DNA of 25,318 nucleotides. Origin: Rodentolepis nana. Its lineage: Eukaryota > Platyhelminthes > Cestoda > Cyclophyllidea > Hymenolepididae. Of this stretch, positions 1 to 10,145 are shown one piece after another; position 1 is the stretch's first letter, and every line of letters starts with the position of its first letter. The stretch is from assembly GCA_900617975.1 (NCBI GenBank), contig UZAE01000358.1, positions 1-25,318 on the forward strand, written 5' to 3'. The notes beneath the pieces were generated by a model that saw only the letters and a list, made by a program, of their open reading frames with translations, had not been told where the DNA came from and ran no database searches. A program made the position numbers and the translations under genes.

Positions 1-659
1 TTCCCTCTACTGTTGCGGATATTGTGGGATTGCTAGCACCAATCACTGTGTATAAAAGGAGCTCTATATGCATTCACGGAGGAGTAATATAAAGAGGTGG
101 AATGATTCCGGATATTGCTGATGGAGGAAAGTGAATCCCAGCAAGATCCATTCCGCTAAGTGATATGAAGTGCTCCAAAAGGAACTCGAGGTCGTAGACG
201 TGAGGTCGAGGTCTCAAGATTAATGATGATCGGAATAAATCAAACTTCGAAAATGATTAGAATTTCAACCTTCAAACTATTTGCAATCACTAGGCGATCG
301 AAGTGAATAGAACATAAAACATATATGCAATAGTTATACCAAGTAAACAGGCAACCTGTAAAACAACTCACCAAAAATTGAAGAGCAAAACGATATTCCT
401 AAACCAACCACTGCATTGAAAACGGTTTTTTATAATTTGAGAAACAAATTTGTACATAAAATAAATGAGACACAGCTTCAAAATGACATGGGGAAGAGAG
501 AAAAGACAACCACTGGAAAGGGTCTTAAGTTAAAGTTTTAGATACGTGAAAGAAGTATACAGGGGAATAAGTGAATTGGGGCCAGGAAAATCAATCTCAT
601 TTTCTTCGGAATTATCACTGTTGGTGCTTGGAAAGAGCAAAGAGGTGCTAAGTAAGCAA
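1..659. other. Downstream flank of GOLPH3, no gene assigned
   Basis: This stretch lies 3' of the GOLPH3 stop codon on the minus strand and should include its 3' UTR. I see no AATAAA or ATTAAA on the minus strand here, so the polyadenylation site is either non-canonical or beyond the edge. A minus-strand frame is open for about 60 codons around 75-240, but it has no recognisable domain and no convincing splice sites. A TATAAAAGG string at 51-59 has no gene attached that I can identify. Confidence 0.5.
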
Positions 660-1531
660 TCAAGAACTAAGTGCTGCAAAAACACCCCATATAACATCCA
701 AAGGTGTGCCGGTGGAGCCTAACTCATTGTAGTTGAGATCTAACAGGGCCCTAACATGTTTCGTCGCGGTATTATAATCCTGGTTTGAAAGAGTAAGGAA
801 GGCATTCTCGAGTACATCTGCACGATGGGCAACAACTATCAATGAAAGACATCGTTTGTCCATTCGGTGAACATCTGTAGTCCAGTTATTTAAGAGGGAG
901 TCATTTATTCGTTGCATAATGAGCTGTTTGGCGGGTGTATTGATAAGTGGATGGGTAGTCATATCAAAGAGGATGAAATTCTGCTTTTCAGTGCAGCAAA
1001 CTCCCTTCTCAACTAAGTTCTTAGCAATGCGCTCACGGACATTTCTCATTTGGAGAGTGATTTTAAAGGGATTCCAGGTTTCACCTAGAATATGATAATT
1101 GATGAATAAAACATACCACTAAGATACTCAATCCAAGTTTTCACATCAGCGGGTTTGTTCGCGCTAATCGTTCGTAGAGCCTCATCCAACAGCATATCAC
1201 CAGTGGGGATATTCTTAATTACAACAACATTTCGATTTAGTATAAAACGACGGGCAGATGGAGGTTCGAGGGTGATACGTCCTCTTAAAGCCAGCTCAAT
1301 AAGAAAACATCCACGAAGACCAAAACTAATATTATCGTTCCAAAATGAAGTGTATCCTTCTCGGTCCTTTAAGCCAAGTAGTAAAATTTCCTCCATAAGG
1401 GTAAATCGGGTCTGTTTGGATTCATCGTCTTTTTGCTTATCATCTGTGTAAGCAGAGTCGGCATCTGAAGTTGACGGCCTTTCACGACCGATATTACGCC
1501 TCGAAACAACAGTTTCCCCCGAACCAGACAT
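660..1531 (-). CDS. GOLPH3: GOLPH3, Golgi phosphoprotein 3 (GPP34 family), two exons
   Basis: The gene encodes the Golgi adaptor that binds phosphatidylinositol 4-phosphate on trans-Golgi membranes and retains glycosyltransferases in COPI vesicles. Exon 1 is 1531-1117 and exon 2 is 1084-660, joined over a phase-1 intron to give 279 residues (human GOLPH3 has 298). Seen directly: the block LMEEILLLGLKDREGYTSFW (45-64), GLRGC (71-75), RNVRERIAKNLVEKG (152-166) and the hydrophobic beta-hairpin QNFILFDMTTHPL (173-185). The residues equivalent to the human PI4P-pocket residues W81, R90, R171 and R174 are W64, R73, R152 and R155, all retained. The N-terminus (1-42) is arginine-rich then acidic and probably disordered, as in the family. 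I start at ATG 1531-1529: the frame is open back to 1633, but the only earlier start-like codon there is GTG, which is not used in animals. An additional upstream exon cannot be excluded. The gene is divergent to the NEMP gene. Confidence 0.95.
1085..1116 (-). other. 32-nt GOLPH3 intron
   Basis: On the minus strand the sequence reads ...CTTAGTG|GTATGT...ATTCTAG|GTGAAACC. Removing these 32 bases joins the glycine codon (G|GT) and restores the family motif WIEYLSG-ETWNP. The donor GTATGT and acceptor TTCTAG are canonical. Very small introns of this size are known from parasitic flatworms. Confidence 0.93.
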
Positions 1532-2942
1532 TGATACGCTATAGGCACGACGTCGCCCTGCTATTGGCTTGATTATACTCAATCTGTTGGCTTTGTTTTT
1601 AGTTTCTTTATCTATATTAATGATTAGATTCACTCGTAATATTAAATGTTAAACTAAACATCGGTTTACATAAATATATTAAAATAAAAAATGAATATTA
1701 TTTCGGATGAATAAACTTGTTCCAGAGACAATCTTATAAGTATTGCCTATTCTCGCATGGGTATATTAAAATCCCTTTAATATTTTTTGTATTATTATCT
1801 AATTATTTGCCATTTAATTAAACTCAATTGAGAAAAGAGCAGGAGTGAACGGAACTGTATTCAAATTTTTGATTAGATTAATGCAATAACTTAAGAAAAA
1901 AAAGAAAAGTGAGTTGCAAAATAAGGATTTTCAATTATGAGTAATACTAAGTGGTCCTTTCCACTACCTACATGATCTATTTGACATTCAGATATGAATG
2001 GGCTGAGGTTGAATCAGCCTCGAGGCACAAGACACGATTTTAGTTATGATATGATAATTTATTAAATAACAGAAACTCCTTTATAGAGATACAGGTTGTC
2101 CTTATATTATTGAGCACAAACGCTCATTGTCGGAAAATGGTAACTAATTCTGGTATTTCCAATGAATCTCAGCAAAATATGGTAATATAGTAGGAATCAT
2201 GTTATTAAAAATAACCTTTCGATTAATTGAACATTCTTGGCTGAATTTTCTTAAGTTTTGCATGGATAAATCAAAATGTAGCCAAAAATTGATGTTGAAA
2301 GCATATTGAGTATGGAACATTTTTTAAAAATGAGCAATTCATAACGTCTTGATACAACCGAATATTTAGACAACTTCAATAAGATACCTCACTTAAATTG
2401 ATTAATTTCGCTCAATATTTTGGAGATAAGAATGCCATTGAGAATCAAACATTAGAATTATAAGTTATGAATGAAGTTAATGAGAGATCAGTTAATTTAA
2501 ATATGAAAAATGCAAGTTGTGGCTTGATAATTTTGCACTTATTATTAAAAAAATCAAGATGAATTCATAATTAAAACTTAATCATATTACATTCCCGATT
2601 TAAGATATCTGAACACTGTAAACATGCGTCAAATGGTTCTGGTGATTTTACAACTTTAATATCATTGGTTGTTGTAGGTCATTTTTATTTGCTAATGCCT
2701 ATCTTTATGTTGATTAACCTCATTTCGATATAATCCAATGCGCCTAGTGAGTTTCACGCTGCATTTGAACGAAAATTCAGGAAGCTCTATGTCTTTTCGT
2801 CTAATTTTATTTTATGCTGATAATAGGTAAAATCTTAGAATATGAAGTTAGTATTTATTTATCGAATATAAGTAGACTTGCGCTATTTAAACGAATGTTT
2901 TATTTCATTTGAATGGGAAGCTTTTACGGTTTTACTTTTTAG
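1532..2942. other. Intergenic region between divergent GOLPH3 and NEMP genes
   Basis: About 1.4 kb of AT-rich DNA separates the two divergently transcribed genes and must hold the promoter and 5' UTR of each. I find no open frame with domain similarity and no clear TATA box or CpG-rich patch. Any short non-coding 5' exon of NEMP would lie here, but I could not place one. Confidence 0.6.
2926..2942 (+). promoter_or_regulatory. Splice acceptor (candidate trans-splice site) of NEMP
   Basis: A pyrimidine-rich stretch GGTTTTACTTTTTAG ends in the AG at 2941-2942. Coding sequence begins with the next base in phase 0 (GAT GTG AAA ATC). The TAG of the acceptor is itself the in-frame stop that closes the reading frame upstream, so the frame must be entered by splicing at this point. 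Confidence 0.75.
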
Positions 2943-4385
2943 GATGTGAAAATCTACCTTATTTTCTCCATTTTACCCACGGTGTTCAGCTCAGTAATTT
3001 CTCCAGTTTATCTAAGTTATGGCGAATACGAACGCATAGTCCCCAATGCCTTTTCTCCCAGTGTTGCTTGTCTCAACGATCAACCTTGGTTTGACTGGTT
3101 TTATCGGGGATTTGAACACCATGAAATTCGAATTAATGGTACTTCTCAGAATGTATTCCCAATAAGGGTTTTTATCGGATCCAGTGTGTCAGATCTTCAA
3201 TCACGATCCCCCTGGCTCAAGGATTTTCCTTCGGATTTGGGATCTGACTTCTACGAAATATATCAAGATTTATCAATCGAGCTTTATGGATTTGATTCGC
3301 ATTGTGTGGCATTTATTAAGCCACCTGGTTTTGTACAACTTGGCCCCCTAGATGCTTTAACTGTAGAATTTACTTCCAGCATTGACTATTTCCGATATGC
3401 TCGTTTACTTGTCGGTCTTCTCTTGTACTTTGGAACTTCCTTTATTACAGAGAACATTGGGTTTTACTATGCCTCTGGTGTAAGCTTATCCGTAATTGGA
3501 GGTCTCCTTATTCTCCTCTTAATCGCCATGAGGTTGCTTCCAAAACGAACAACCCTATTATTGCAGTCGGCTTTGCTTATCGGTAGTGGATTTGCCAGCA
3601 TTTTAGTCATTTACTTGCAATATCTTCGCACTCTTTTGTGGAGCTTCATTGTAAATCACGCTTTTCTTATTCTGTGTTACATTCTTATAACTACTCTACT
3701 ATCTGCCATAGTTCTCTACTGGTTTAGTCTTCCTGAACGACTTATTGAAAGCTTTCCTCGAACTCAAAATGTTTTTCGGTTTTGTCTCCGAATTACTGGA
3801 ATCTCTCTCATAGCTTCTGCCCCTCACCTTCCTTCAGAACTTACCCTCGTCACAAGAGTAATTCGCATTGTCGCCAGCTGTGCTGACTTCTACCTTGGTA
3901 TTGATAGATCGTATGTATTGGCATTGTCGCCTTTGATTATGCGAGCTCTGTTTACTGCGGCTATCGTGTTGTTGTGCTACTACGTATTGTCTCATTTTAA
4001 GAATAAAAGACGGCCAAGAGTACTTTTATCACCTCCTTCGAGAAGAAACAACTATCGCCTTCCTGATCTTCCCTGTGCTACATCCTCCCCTCTCGGCACT
4101 CGATCAACTTGGCGCACCCCGGTGTCTGATGAATACCTCTCTTCGCCGCCTCTAACCACACACTATGGTGGCTATGGCTACTTGCCGGTAAATGACTCAA
4201 ATGGCTTTACAGACAGTTATTGGGACGAAAATGGCCTTGTTGTTTCGCCAGCTCAGTCAAGAAATTGCCGAGGAAATTCCAGTTTTGTTCCCCCTGTTCG
4301 TGATCGAAATTTAGCACCGCGACAGTATCGTAGTCATATTGGATGGATGTCAAGGGATGAGGTTGTCACAGATGATGAGGACTGA
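2943..4385 (+). CDS. NEMP1: NEMP1/TMEM194-family inner nuclear membrane protein
   Basis: This is a NEMP-family protein (nuclear envelope integral membrane protein), known in animals as an inner nuclear membrane protein that supports nuclear envelope stiffness and fertility. Numbering from the codon at 2946, it has a hydrophobic signal-peptide-like start (about 3-18), a lumenal domain with an N-glycosylation site NGT (64-66), then a multi-pass membrane region of about 150-350. The hallmark is YFGTSFITENIGFYYASGVS (161-180), followed by a hydrophobic helix ending in MRLLPKR. The tail (352-479) is Arg/Ser/Pro-rich and polar, ending in the acidic DEVVTDDED, consistent with a nucleoplasmic tail. 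Length (about 480) is close to the 444 of human NEMP1. No in-frame ATG exists before Met195; the codon at 2946 is GTG. The start must come from an upstream exon or from a spliced leader ending in AUG. The rest of the frame is a single uninterrupted exon. Confidence 0.88.
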   Translation, partial: DVKIYLIFSILPTVFSSVISPVYLSYGEYERIVPNAFSPSVACLNDQPWFDWFYRGFEHHEIRINGTSQNVFPIRVFIGSSVSDLQSRSPWLKDFPSDLGSDFYEIYQDLSIELYGFDSHCVAFIKPPGFVQLGPLDALTVEFTSSIDYFRYARLLVGLLLYFGTSFITENIGFYYASGVSLSVIGGLLILLLIAMRLLPKRTTLLLQSALLIGSGFASILVIYLQYLRTLLWSFIVNHAFLILCYILITTLLSAIVLYWFSLPERLIESFPRTQNVFRFCLRITGISLIASAPHLPSELTLVTRVIRIVASCADFYLGIDRSYVLALSPLIMRALFTAAIVLLCYYVLSHFKNKRRPRVLLSPPSRRNNYRLPDLPCATSSPLGTRSTWRTPVSDEYLSSPPLTTHYGGYGYLPVNDSNGFTDSYWDENGLVVSPAQSRNCRGNSSFVPPVRDRNLAPRQYRSHIGWMSRDEVVTDDED

Positions 4386-4391
4386 ATCGAA

Positions 4392-4397
4392 AATAAA
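4392..4397 (+). terminator. Poly(A) signal AATAAA of NEMP
   Basis: A canonical AATAAA starts only seven bases after the NEMP stop codon. If used, the 3' UTR would be only about 20-40 nt, so a later cleavage site cannot be ruled out. The neighbouring sequence is T-rich (TTGTTTATG), as expected downstream of such a signal. Confidence 0.55.
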
Positions 4398-4586
4398 TTG
4401 TTTATGTATAGCTTATTCAAAGGCAGTATTTTTATCAATATAAATGTGTGCATTTCAATGCTTGGTTACTTTAATTTTGTCAGTAGTAATTATAATTTTG
4501 AAGTACTTGTCAGTAATACCTGAATAATATGTGGCTTTTAAAATCTTAGTAGCAATTCTCATAAATTTTGCTGTACGACTACGTTG

Positions 4587-4766
4587 ATGATGGTTTATTG
4601 GACTGACCTAATGGGTGAATATACAGCCGTTTGGGAAGAATTATCTCCTAGTTGGAGGCCTGAATCGCTCATAGAATCAAGTGGTCATTTTGATGCAGAC
4701 GATGGCAATAACTCTGTGAAATATCTGATCATTTGCCCTAAACGTGTTCAATTAAGTTTGAGATAG
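4587..4766 (+). CDS. Small unidentified open frame after NEMP
   Basis: An ATG-started frame of 59 residues begins MMVYWTDLMGEYTAVWEEL. The second ATG has a good context (A at -3, G at +4). Its composition is protein-like (W, E, D-rich) rather than the Lys/Asn/Ile bias of translated AT-rich spacer. There is no recognised domain, no signal peptide and no transmembrane segment. It lies about 200 bp beyond the NEMP stop on the same strand, so it could be a remnant exon, a tiny gene or chance. I do not know its function, and chance is the more likely explanation. Confidence 0.15.
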   Translation: MMVYWTDLMGEYTAVWEELSPSWRPESLIESSGHFDADDGNNSVKYLIICPKRVQLSLR

Positions 4767-5157
4767 TGTTGTCAATTAATCATTGTTTAAATCCCCAAAA
4801 TATGGTTGGATGACATGTTCAAGACGATGTTAATTTTATTTATTAATTCGTTAATAGTCACCATAGGGATCTAATTAGGCTATTTTTATTTAAAAATTGA
4901 TCTATAAGTCCTCTTTCCGCTTTGAATTTAGGCTGCACTTTAACCGTGGTAGTCTAACTTCGAATTCGCTTTCTTCTAAATTACAATTTAGTGTGCTCCC
5001 TTTTCAACAATATGCACATTTAAAATTATTTTCCTATTAGCATAAATACGATCACCACCTTTAACTTACGTTCCATCTTTTTAAACGTGCTAATGAAATC
5101 TCCAGCTGGAGCGCTTTATCCAACCACCCATTACAATTCTTCCCCCTCCAACCCGCT

Positions 5158-5160
<3 letters not shown>

Positions 5161-5191
<31 letters not shown>
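5161..5191. repeat. (CA)15 microsatellite
   Basis: This is an uninterrupted CA dinucleotide run of 31 bases, flanked by pyrimidine-rich DNA (CTTTT before, CCTCCCCTCC after). Short frames crossing it on both strands translate the repeat and are not genes. Confidence 0.97.
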
Positions 5192-5193
<2 letters not shown>

Positions 5194-6250
5194 CCCCTCC
5201 AGACTTCTTCCTTTTAACCATTGCACCAACTTTCCTTCCAATCGAAATGTACGTTTTCGACACGCGCCGTTTCACCTTCCCAACATGCTTTCATTCTTAA
5301 TTCTTCATTCATTCATTGCTTTTTGCCTCCTGCACTCTCCCTCTCACCTCTACACTTTCCTTGCACATCTTAATTAATTAAATGATGACCGATGAAACCA
5401 ACTTCGTGTAATTTAATGATTTTTAAGTGGTTAACTAATATTCATTTGTCTAGGCCAAACGTGAAATTGGAGGGGAAAGGTAGTGGGAAGTGCTTGCCAC
5501 TGCTTAAATACACAAATAAATCGACTGGCCTTTAGGATAGTGCTATGGTAGAACGAATCGTTAGAGAATTTATTCCCACGCAACCTTAATTAGCCATTCG
5601 ATATTAATCATTTTGCTAATGACAGCATTTCACGATTATTGCTGGATTTCATTAGAAGATGGGCATTCAGGGTTGAAAAACTGAGTGATTCGGATACAGG
5701 GCGAACTAGTGTATTGCACTTGAGTACAAAGTAGTAAGATAATAATGAAATCAGGACATTACGAGTCCTACTTTATTGGAATAATGGAAATATTGAGCTA
5801 TCAGGGTTCATCTAAGGACTATAAAATTCTTTTTTTCTAAATTCACCTATTGTTCATATGGCATAAATCGACTCCCATATTCATGCATGAAATAATGCTC
5901 ACGAAACTCTGGGCCTTATTGATCCACCTCGATTGTTACAACCATGACAGTGTATTTGAGGCTAGCTACTAATTGCTATACACACTCTTGTCTACTTCTG
6001 GATCGAGTTTTTTCATTATTTTTGCTATAATTTTTAAGTTTGACCGAGTCACAAAATGGGTTGACTTGTTTATAAACAGTCTACTTCCTCATTTTCCTCA
6101 TTCAAATAACCTAACGGTCTATCAAACCTTAACGATGAAATGGAGTAAAAAAGTCACTTACCTTCCCACTCGCCTTTGATTGACCTAATCAACACTGCTA
6201 ATCTAGCCCAGTCAATCAGGCAATTTTATCAAAATCGTGTAAATTTGACA

Positions 6251-6282
6251 GGAGAAAAAGAAGAAGAAAAAGTGAGAGAGAG
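6251..6282. repeat. Purine-rich GAA/GA tract
   Basis: The run GGAGAAAAAGAAGAAG is followed by GTGAGAGAGAG and contains a single pyrimidine (T at 6273). It is simple-sequence DNA with triplex potential; no function can be assigned. Confidence 0.8.
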
Positions 6283-7374
6283 TTTTTACTAAGGCTCTTT
6301 TTTGCGCTATTAAGCCCGCTATTCATATGGCGTGTGATGAAGTTGGCTCTGATGTTTGACTAATCCCTTAGGCAAGTTGCGGGGCTTCTCCCTTTATTTA
6401 TTTCATAGGCAAGTAATTAGCTCTTGGGAACACATTTATGAAGTGAGGTAAGTCCAAAGTCCCATGATTATCAACGCCTTTCACATAATGCCAAGGGGGA
6501 TAATAAATGGAGCAGAAAGGTGTTCACCTATCCTAAATATCGGTCATCCCACACATTAACTACACAATATCGTAAATTATACCGCATAAAACCACTCTGT
6601 CCTTGTTGCAAACACTGAATTATTTTTAGTTCCTCTCTGGCCTATTTTAACTTAGTTAAAAAAATATAAAAGTGAATGTGCATACCAACAGATCACACTT
6701 CTTTTAGTTAATCTTGTACCACAACAGGTATCCTTAAAAAGAAATTTCCATTGGATTGCATGTATTCCTATACTAAATTTACAAAAAATTACGTGCGAAC
6801 TCTATTTACTTCAGGCAAATATGTTTATTGATTATTACACTAATTAAATCTACTTAACAAAATGTAATAGTGCACATGAGAAAATTAATAAAATCAATAT
6901 TTTCATTTGCTAATAAGGAGCACGTGTTCGTTCGCTAATTCCAATTTCGAAATCGATATCGGCAAGCAGACAAATGTATGAACAATTGGAAAAGCATAAC
7001 AATGAGATTAGTTAATTGATTTTCTTCCACCTAGTTCTACTCAATGCCGAATTTAACCAAGGTTTTCCTAAACATATTTTTTTAATTATATGCGTAAAGT
7101 ATTTAAAAAAATAAGAATTTAGCTCAAGTGCCTTCATTTTCATTTAAGAGCTGTCTTTTATCATAAGTATACAGTTTTTTTAGTTCTAAACTCCGACGGT
7201 TTTTTTTCAGTTCGTAAACTCCGATTCTATAATAAAAAGCTAATGGCATTTTGTTAACAAAGTAGAAATAGCACCAAAGTTAAATGCGCTTTTTTAAAAT
7301 TGGAACTATTAATCATATTTTTTTCAAAGTTGAAAAAAGGAGCTAAATGCAAAAGGGCGACAACTCTTAACACA

Positions 7375-7411
7375 GAAAAAAAGAGAGAGGGGGAGAGGGA
7401 GGGAGAGGGAG
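7375..7411. repeat. Purine-only A/G tract
   Basis: About 37 bases contain no pyrimidine: an A run, then GAGAGAG, then imperfect GGGAGA units. A comparable purine tract occurs at 11111-11152. Confidence 0.85.
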
Positions 7412-7728
7412 TTAAGACTGCCTGAACGACATTTGACCTTTTTCTAAAGCCTTTAAAGTTTGTTAATATTTAACCTCATCTAAATGCCAGAAAGGAAGGA
7501 GCAAATTACACTAATAATCTAAACTTCATTTGGTGGATGGCGTCTCTGGGACTAACTAATTTGCATTAATTTTAGTTGAAGAGGTGAAAACAATTTTAAC
7601 CCAATTCCATGGATATTTTTACGGTTAAATATAATATTCATCTGGATCCAAAAATTAAACAAAGGTGATAATCCAGTGTCCGTGAAACAACATATGGAAA
7701 TGGTCGATAACTTACCTGGTGAACATAT

Positions 7729-7941
7729 TATTTATATATTTATTTAAAATGGCAGGCATTTTGATAGTTATCATTACCCCTTTAGTTGACTTCGGGCTTC
7801 AGAGAAGGGAGGAACATTAAAGTGGGAAAAATTCGACAGGGGAAAAGAAGAGCGATTCAAGTTAGAGGTCAACTGCCAGTTAATGGACCTTTTTGCCTTA
7901 TGAGTATACGTTGCCCAGATTGCACCACGTGGAGGTAACCC
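7729..7941 (-). mobile_element. 320-bp retroposon family, copy A (internally deleted)
   Basis: This is a shorter member (213 bp) of the dispersed family also found at 12689, 16645 and 23567, in inverted orientation with its AT-rich 3' tail at the left (ATTTATATATTTATT). It keeps the 3' module (GGCAGGCATTTTGATA, then CCTTTAGTTGACTTC) and the 5' module (TTGCCTTATGAGTATACGTT, then GCACCACGTGGAGG). It lacks about 105 bases of the middle and the first few 5' bases. It is flanked by a 14-bp target-site duplication with one mismatch: CCTGGTGAACATAT (7715-7728) and CCTGGTGAGCATAT (7942-7955). The duplication shows insertion as a unit by target-primed reverse transcription. A frame at 7774-7980 is an artefact of the repeat. 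Confidence 0.85.
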
Positions 7942-7955
7942 CCTGGTGAGCATAT

Positions 7956-9995
7956 AAGCACTGGGCTCAACTAATTGCATGCCCGAGGGGTTCCATCTTA
8001 CGGTGTTAATTCAAACAAGCATAAACATGACTATTTATTCTGATTCCAGTCGTTCTTAAGTCATTCTTCTTATGATAATTCATCGCGTGCAACTGGGAAA
8101 ATGTCCTCTATTCAATAACTGAAATAAATGACTTTTTAATTCTTTATATTTGGAACAAATTAGATAAAGCAATGAGATTTATTATTTATTTGCCAAATCA
8201 TGCACAAAGAAATAGTGAAAAGTCTATCTTTCCTTAAAGCGTATCAAATTCGATTTCGTCTACATATATAGATATAAATCTGGTGATTATAAGAGGATAA
8301 CTTAATTTCGAACAAATTTTTCAATAAGAGCGACCTTGGACTATCTATTCTTTAATTGAAATGGGCGTTTCCACAACATTTTTGGATTTAAAAATTAATT
8401 CAAAAACTACCTACACAACTGTCTAAACCTCATCTGAAAAAAGCTTTTTCTATTCAATAAAAAAGCGCCCTTTGTAAATACTCTCTAGCCTCTCCGAAGC
8501 CACGTACTTATTCCCGAAAAAAACGCGCAATTCCTTCCACTAATTGAACCGAAGTGCCTGTCAATTTCCTCTCCCTCCAAAATGACAGTGATTGCGTTTG
8601 ACTTTACCATTTGATAACATACTTCATTCTCTAATTACTTACACACTGCGCCATAATTAATTTTGACCAGTAATTACCTCAGAAATTTGTGGTGAATTTA
8701 CACTGTATTGAAAAGGGTGAAACATAAACGGAGGCATTCAAATTTTGTCGTTTCTTCGGTTGTTCATGTGCTTACTTGAGTACATTGGTTTTTCGACATT
8801 TACTCATAGGTCTTCCTTTCGAATTTTTTCTTCGGCTGTGATTTAAAATCAGCATTCGCATACTATTAACTCTAAAGTAAAAGTAACTGAAATACAATTG
8901 AACTAAACACTGCTTGATTCTGCTAAACAAACCACCTCGTGTGCTATTCTTTAAATTAATATATATTTAAGTGGGCGGAAAAGTCATTCAGGTATATTTT
9001 TTTTATTTTTGAAGTCCATTCTTTCCGATCAAACCACAGAAATATTTATTGTTAGCTTTATCTAATTTTAAAGTTTTACCACAATAGCAAACTCCCAAGT
9101 TAACTTTGTTTGTTAGTAAAACGGTAAGCTGAACGGTTATCAACTAGGTTTTAATCTCTCTATTAACTGATTCCTGTTACTTCACAAGGCACAAATTTTA
9201 ACCTTCTATCAGAGTTACTCTTCAATACTGAAAATTAGCAATAAACAGCCAAGTTAGAAATGAAATACGTTTTCCAATGGAAAAATTAACAAAGCCAATA
9301 GGTGAAATACGACATCCTTTCACTAAGTTTAGTGATTTTGATTTAATGTTAATATAATTTTCATGGAAATGTATTTGACGTGGGTATAGGATAAAATTTG
9401 TAGATCACAAAAGTTTTGTACCCAAAGTATCGTTTGGGAAGGGGTAAGTTATGGTTCACAAATTTTCTTTGGCGGCAACATGACAATCAGCTGGGTTGGA
9501 AGGAGTTTAAGTTCTTTGAGTAGATTGATGTGGAGGATGCTAAGTAGTCTATCCCTTCAAATTAACTCAAATTTTACTTCTTAATAGAATGATGGCTAGG
9601 CATTGAAACGTCCAGGTGTGGGTGGTTTCGCTCGCTTTGAATGCGCACTTTGAGTACATCTTTTAGGTTCCATTCACTACGTCATTAACACCATTTGTTC
9701 ATTGATTTTGAAACAAACGCCTTTTTTAGTTAAATCAGCCCTAATTTTGTTTTGTTGTTGTTTTAACATTATGCAACTTCTTGAAATTTTATTACACTTT
9801 GTGGCAATGTATCAAGGTCCAGATTTTCAATATTGATGATAAGTGTGTCAAGGCAGTAATTTCAAAAACCCAGAAATTACCGACTACCTAAGGTAAATAA
9901 AATATTCATACCTCTATCAGTTCATTTTATAGTCCCACGCATATGTCGTAAATGAAAAATATGCCATTTTGCAATTTCTTGCAAAAATATTGCTT
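7956..9995. other. Non-coding AT-rich spacer
   Basis: No coding frame, RNA gene or repeat family could be recognised on either strand. The composition is uniform and AT-rich, with T and A homopolymers only. Confidence 0.55.
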
Positions 9996-10145
9996 TCTTT
10001 AGGCACCCGAGCCCACCGGGCATAAAAGGAGCCAACTAGCAGACCAGAGGTCTGTTCTCCACCTTCCTGTTTTTTTGTTTAAACTAGTGCTTTGTCCACA
10101 GGAAATAAAACTGGCAAATCGTTCAATCTAATACGCGTGGTGACC
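9996..10145 (+). mobile_element. Possible LTR fragment (TATA box, hairpins, poly(A) signal)
   Basis: A locally GC-rich block stands out from its surroundings. It contains a hairpin GCCC-ACC-GGGC (10011-10021), directly followed by CATAAAAGG as a TATA-like box. About 20 bases later comes a second hairpin CAGACC-AGA-GGTCTG (10040-10054), then AATAAA (10104-10109), and then TGGTGACCACT (10139-10149), which resembles a primer-binding-site start. TATA box and poly(A) signal about 80 bases apart is the arrangement inside retrotransposon LTRs. No second LTR, internal region or target duplication was found, so this is a structural suggestion only. It could also be an unrelated promoter. Confidence 0.3.

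Larger units (their letters stand above)
5192..7714. other. Non-coding AT-rich spacer
   Basis: I find no supported gene here. All open frames are short and low-complexity or lack an ATG. The only features are pyrimidine-rich DNA at 5192-5370 and two purine-rich tracts listed separately. Confidence 0.6.

Noticed and set aside
51..59. TATAAAAGG as a promoter at the left edge
   Set aside because: No downstream coding start or exon could be associated, and similar strings recur by chance in AT-rich DNA.
1155..1451. 98-codon plus-strand frame inside GOLPH3
   Set aside because: It is antisense to the conserved GOLPH3 exon 1 and has no independent support.
1532..1633. N-terminal extension of GOLPH3 beginning at 1633
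   Set aside because: The first codon is GTG, not ATG, and the extra 34 residues have no counterpart in the family. ATG 1531 gives an N-terminus of the expected length and character.
2909..3094. Plus-strand frame overlapping the NEMP start
   Set aside because: It begins with TTG and is a shadow of the NEMP exon in another frame.
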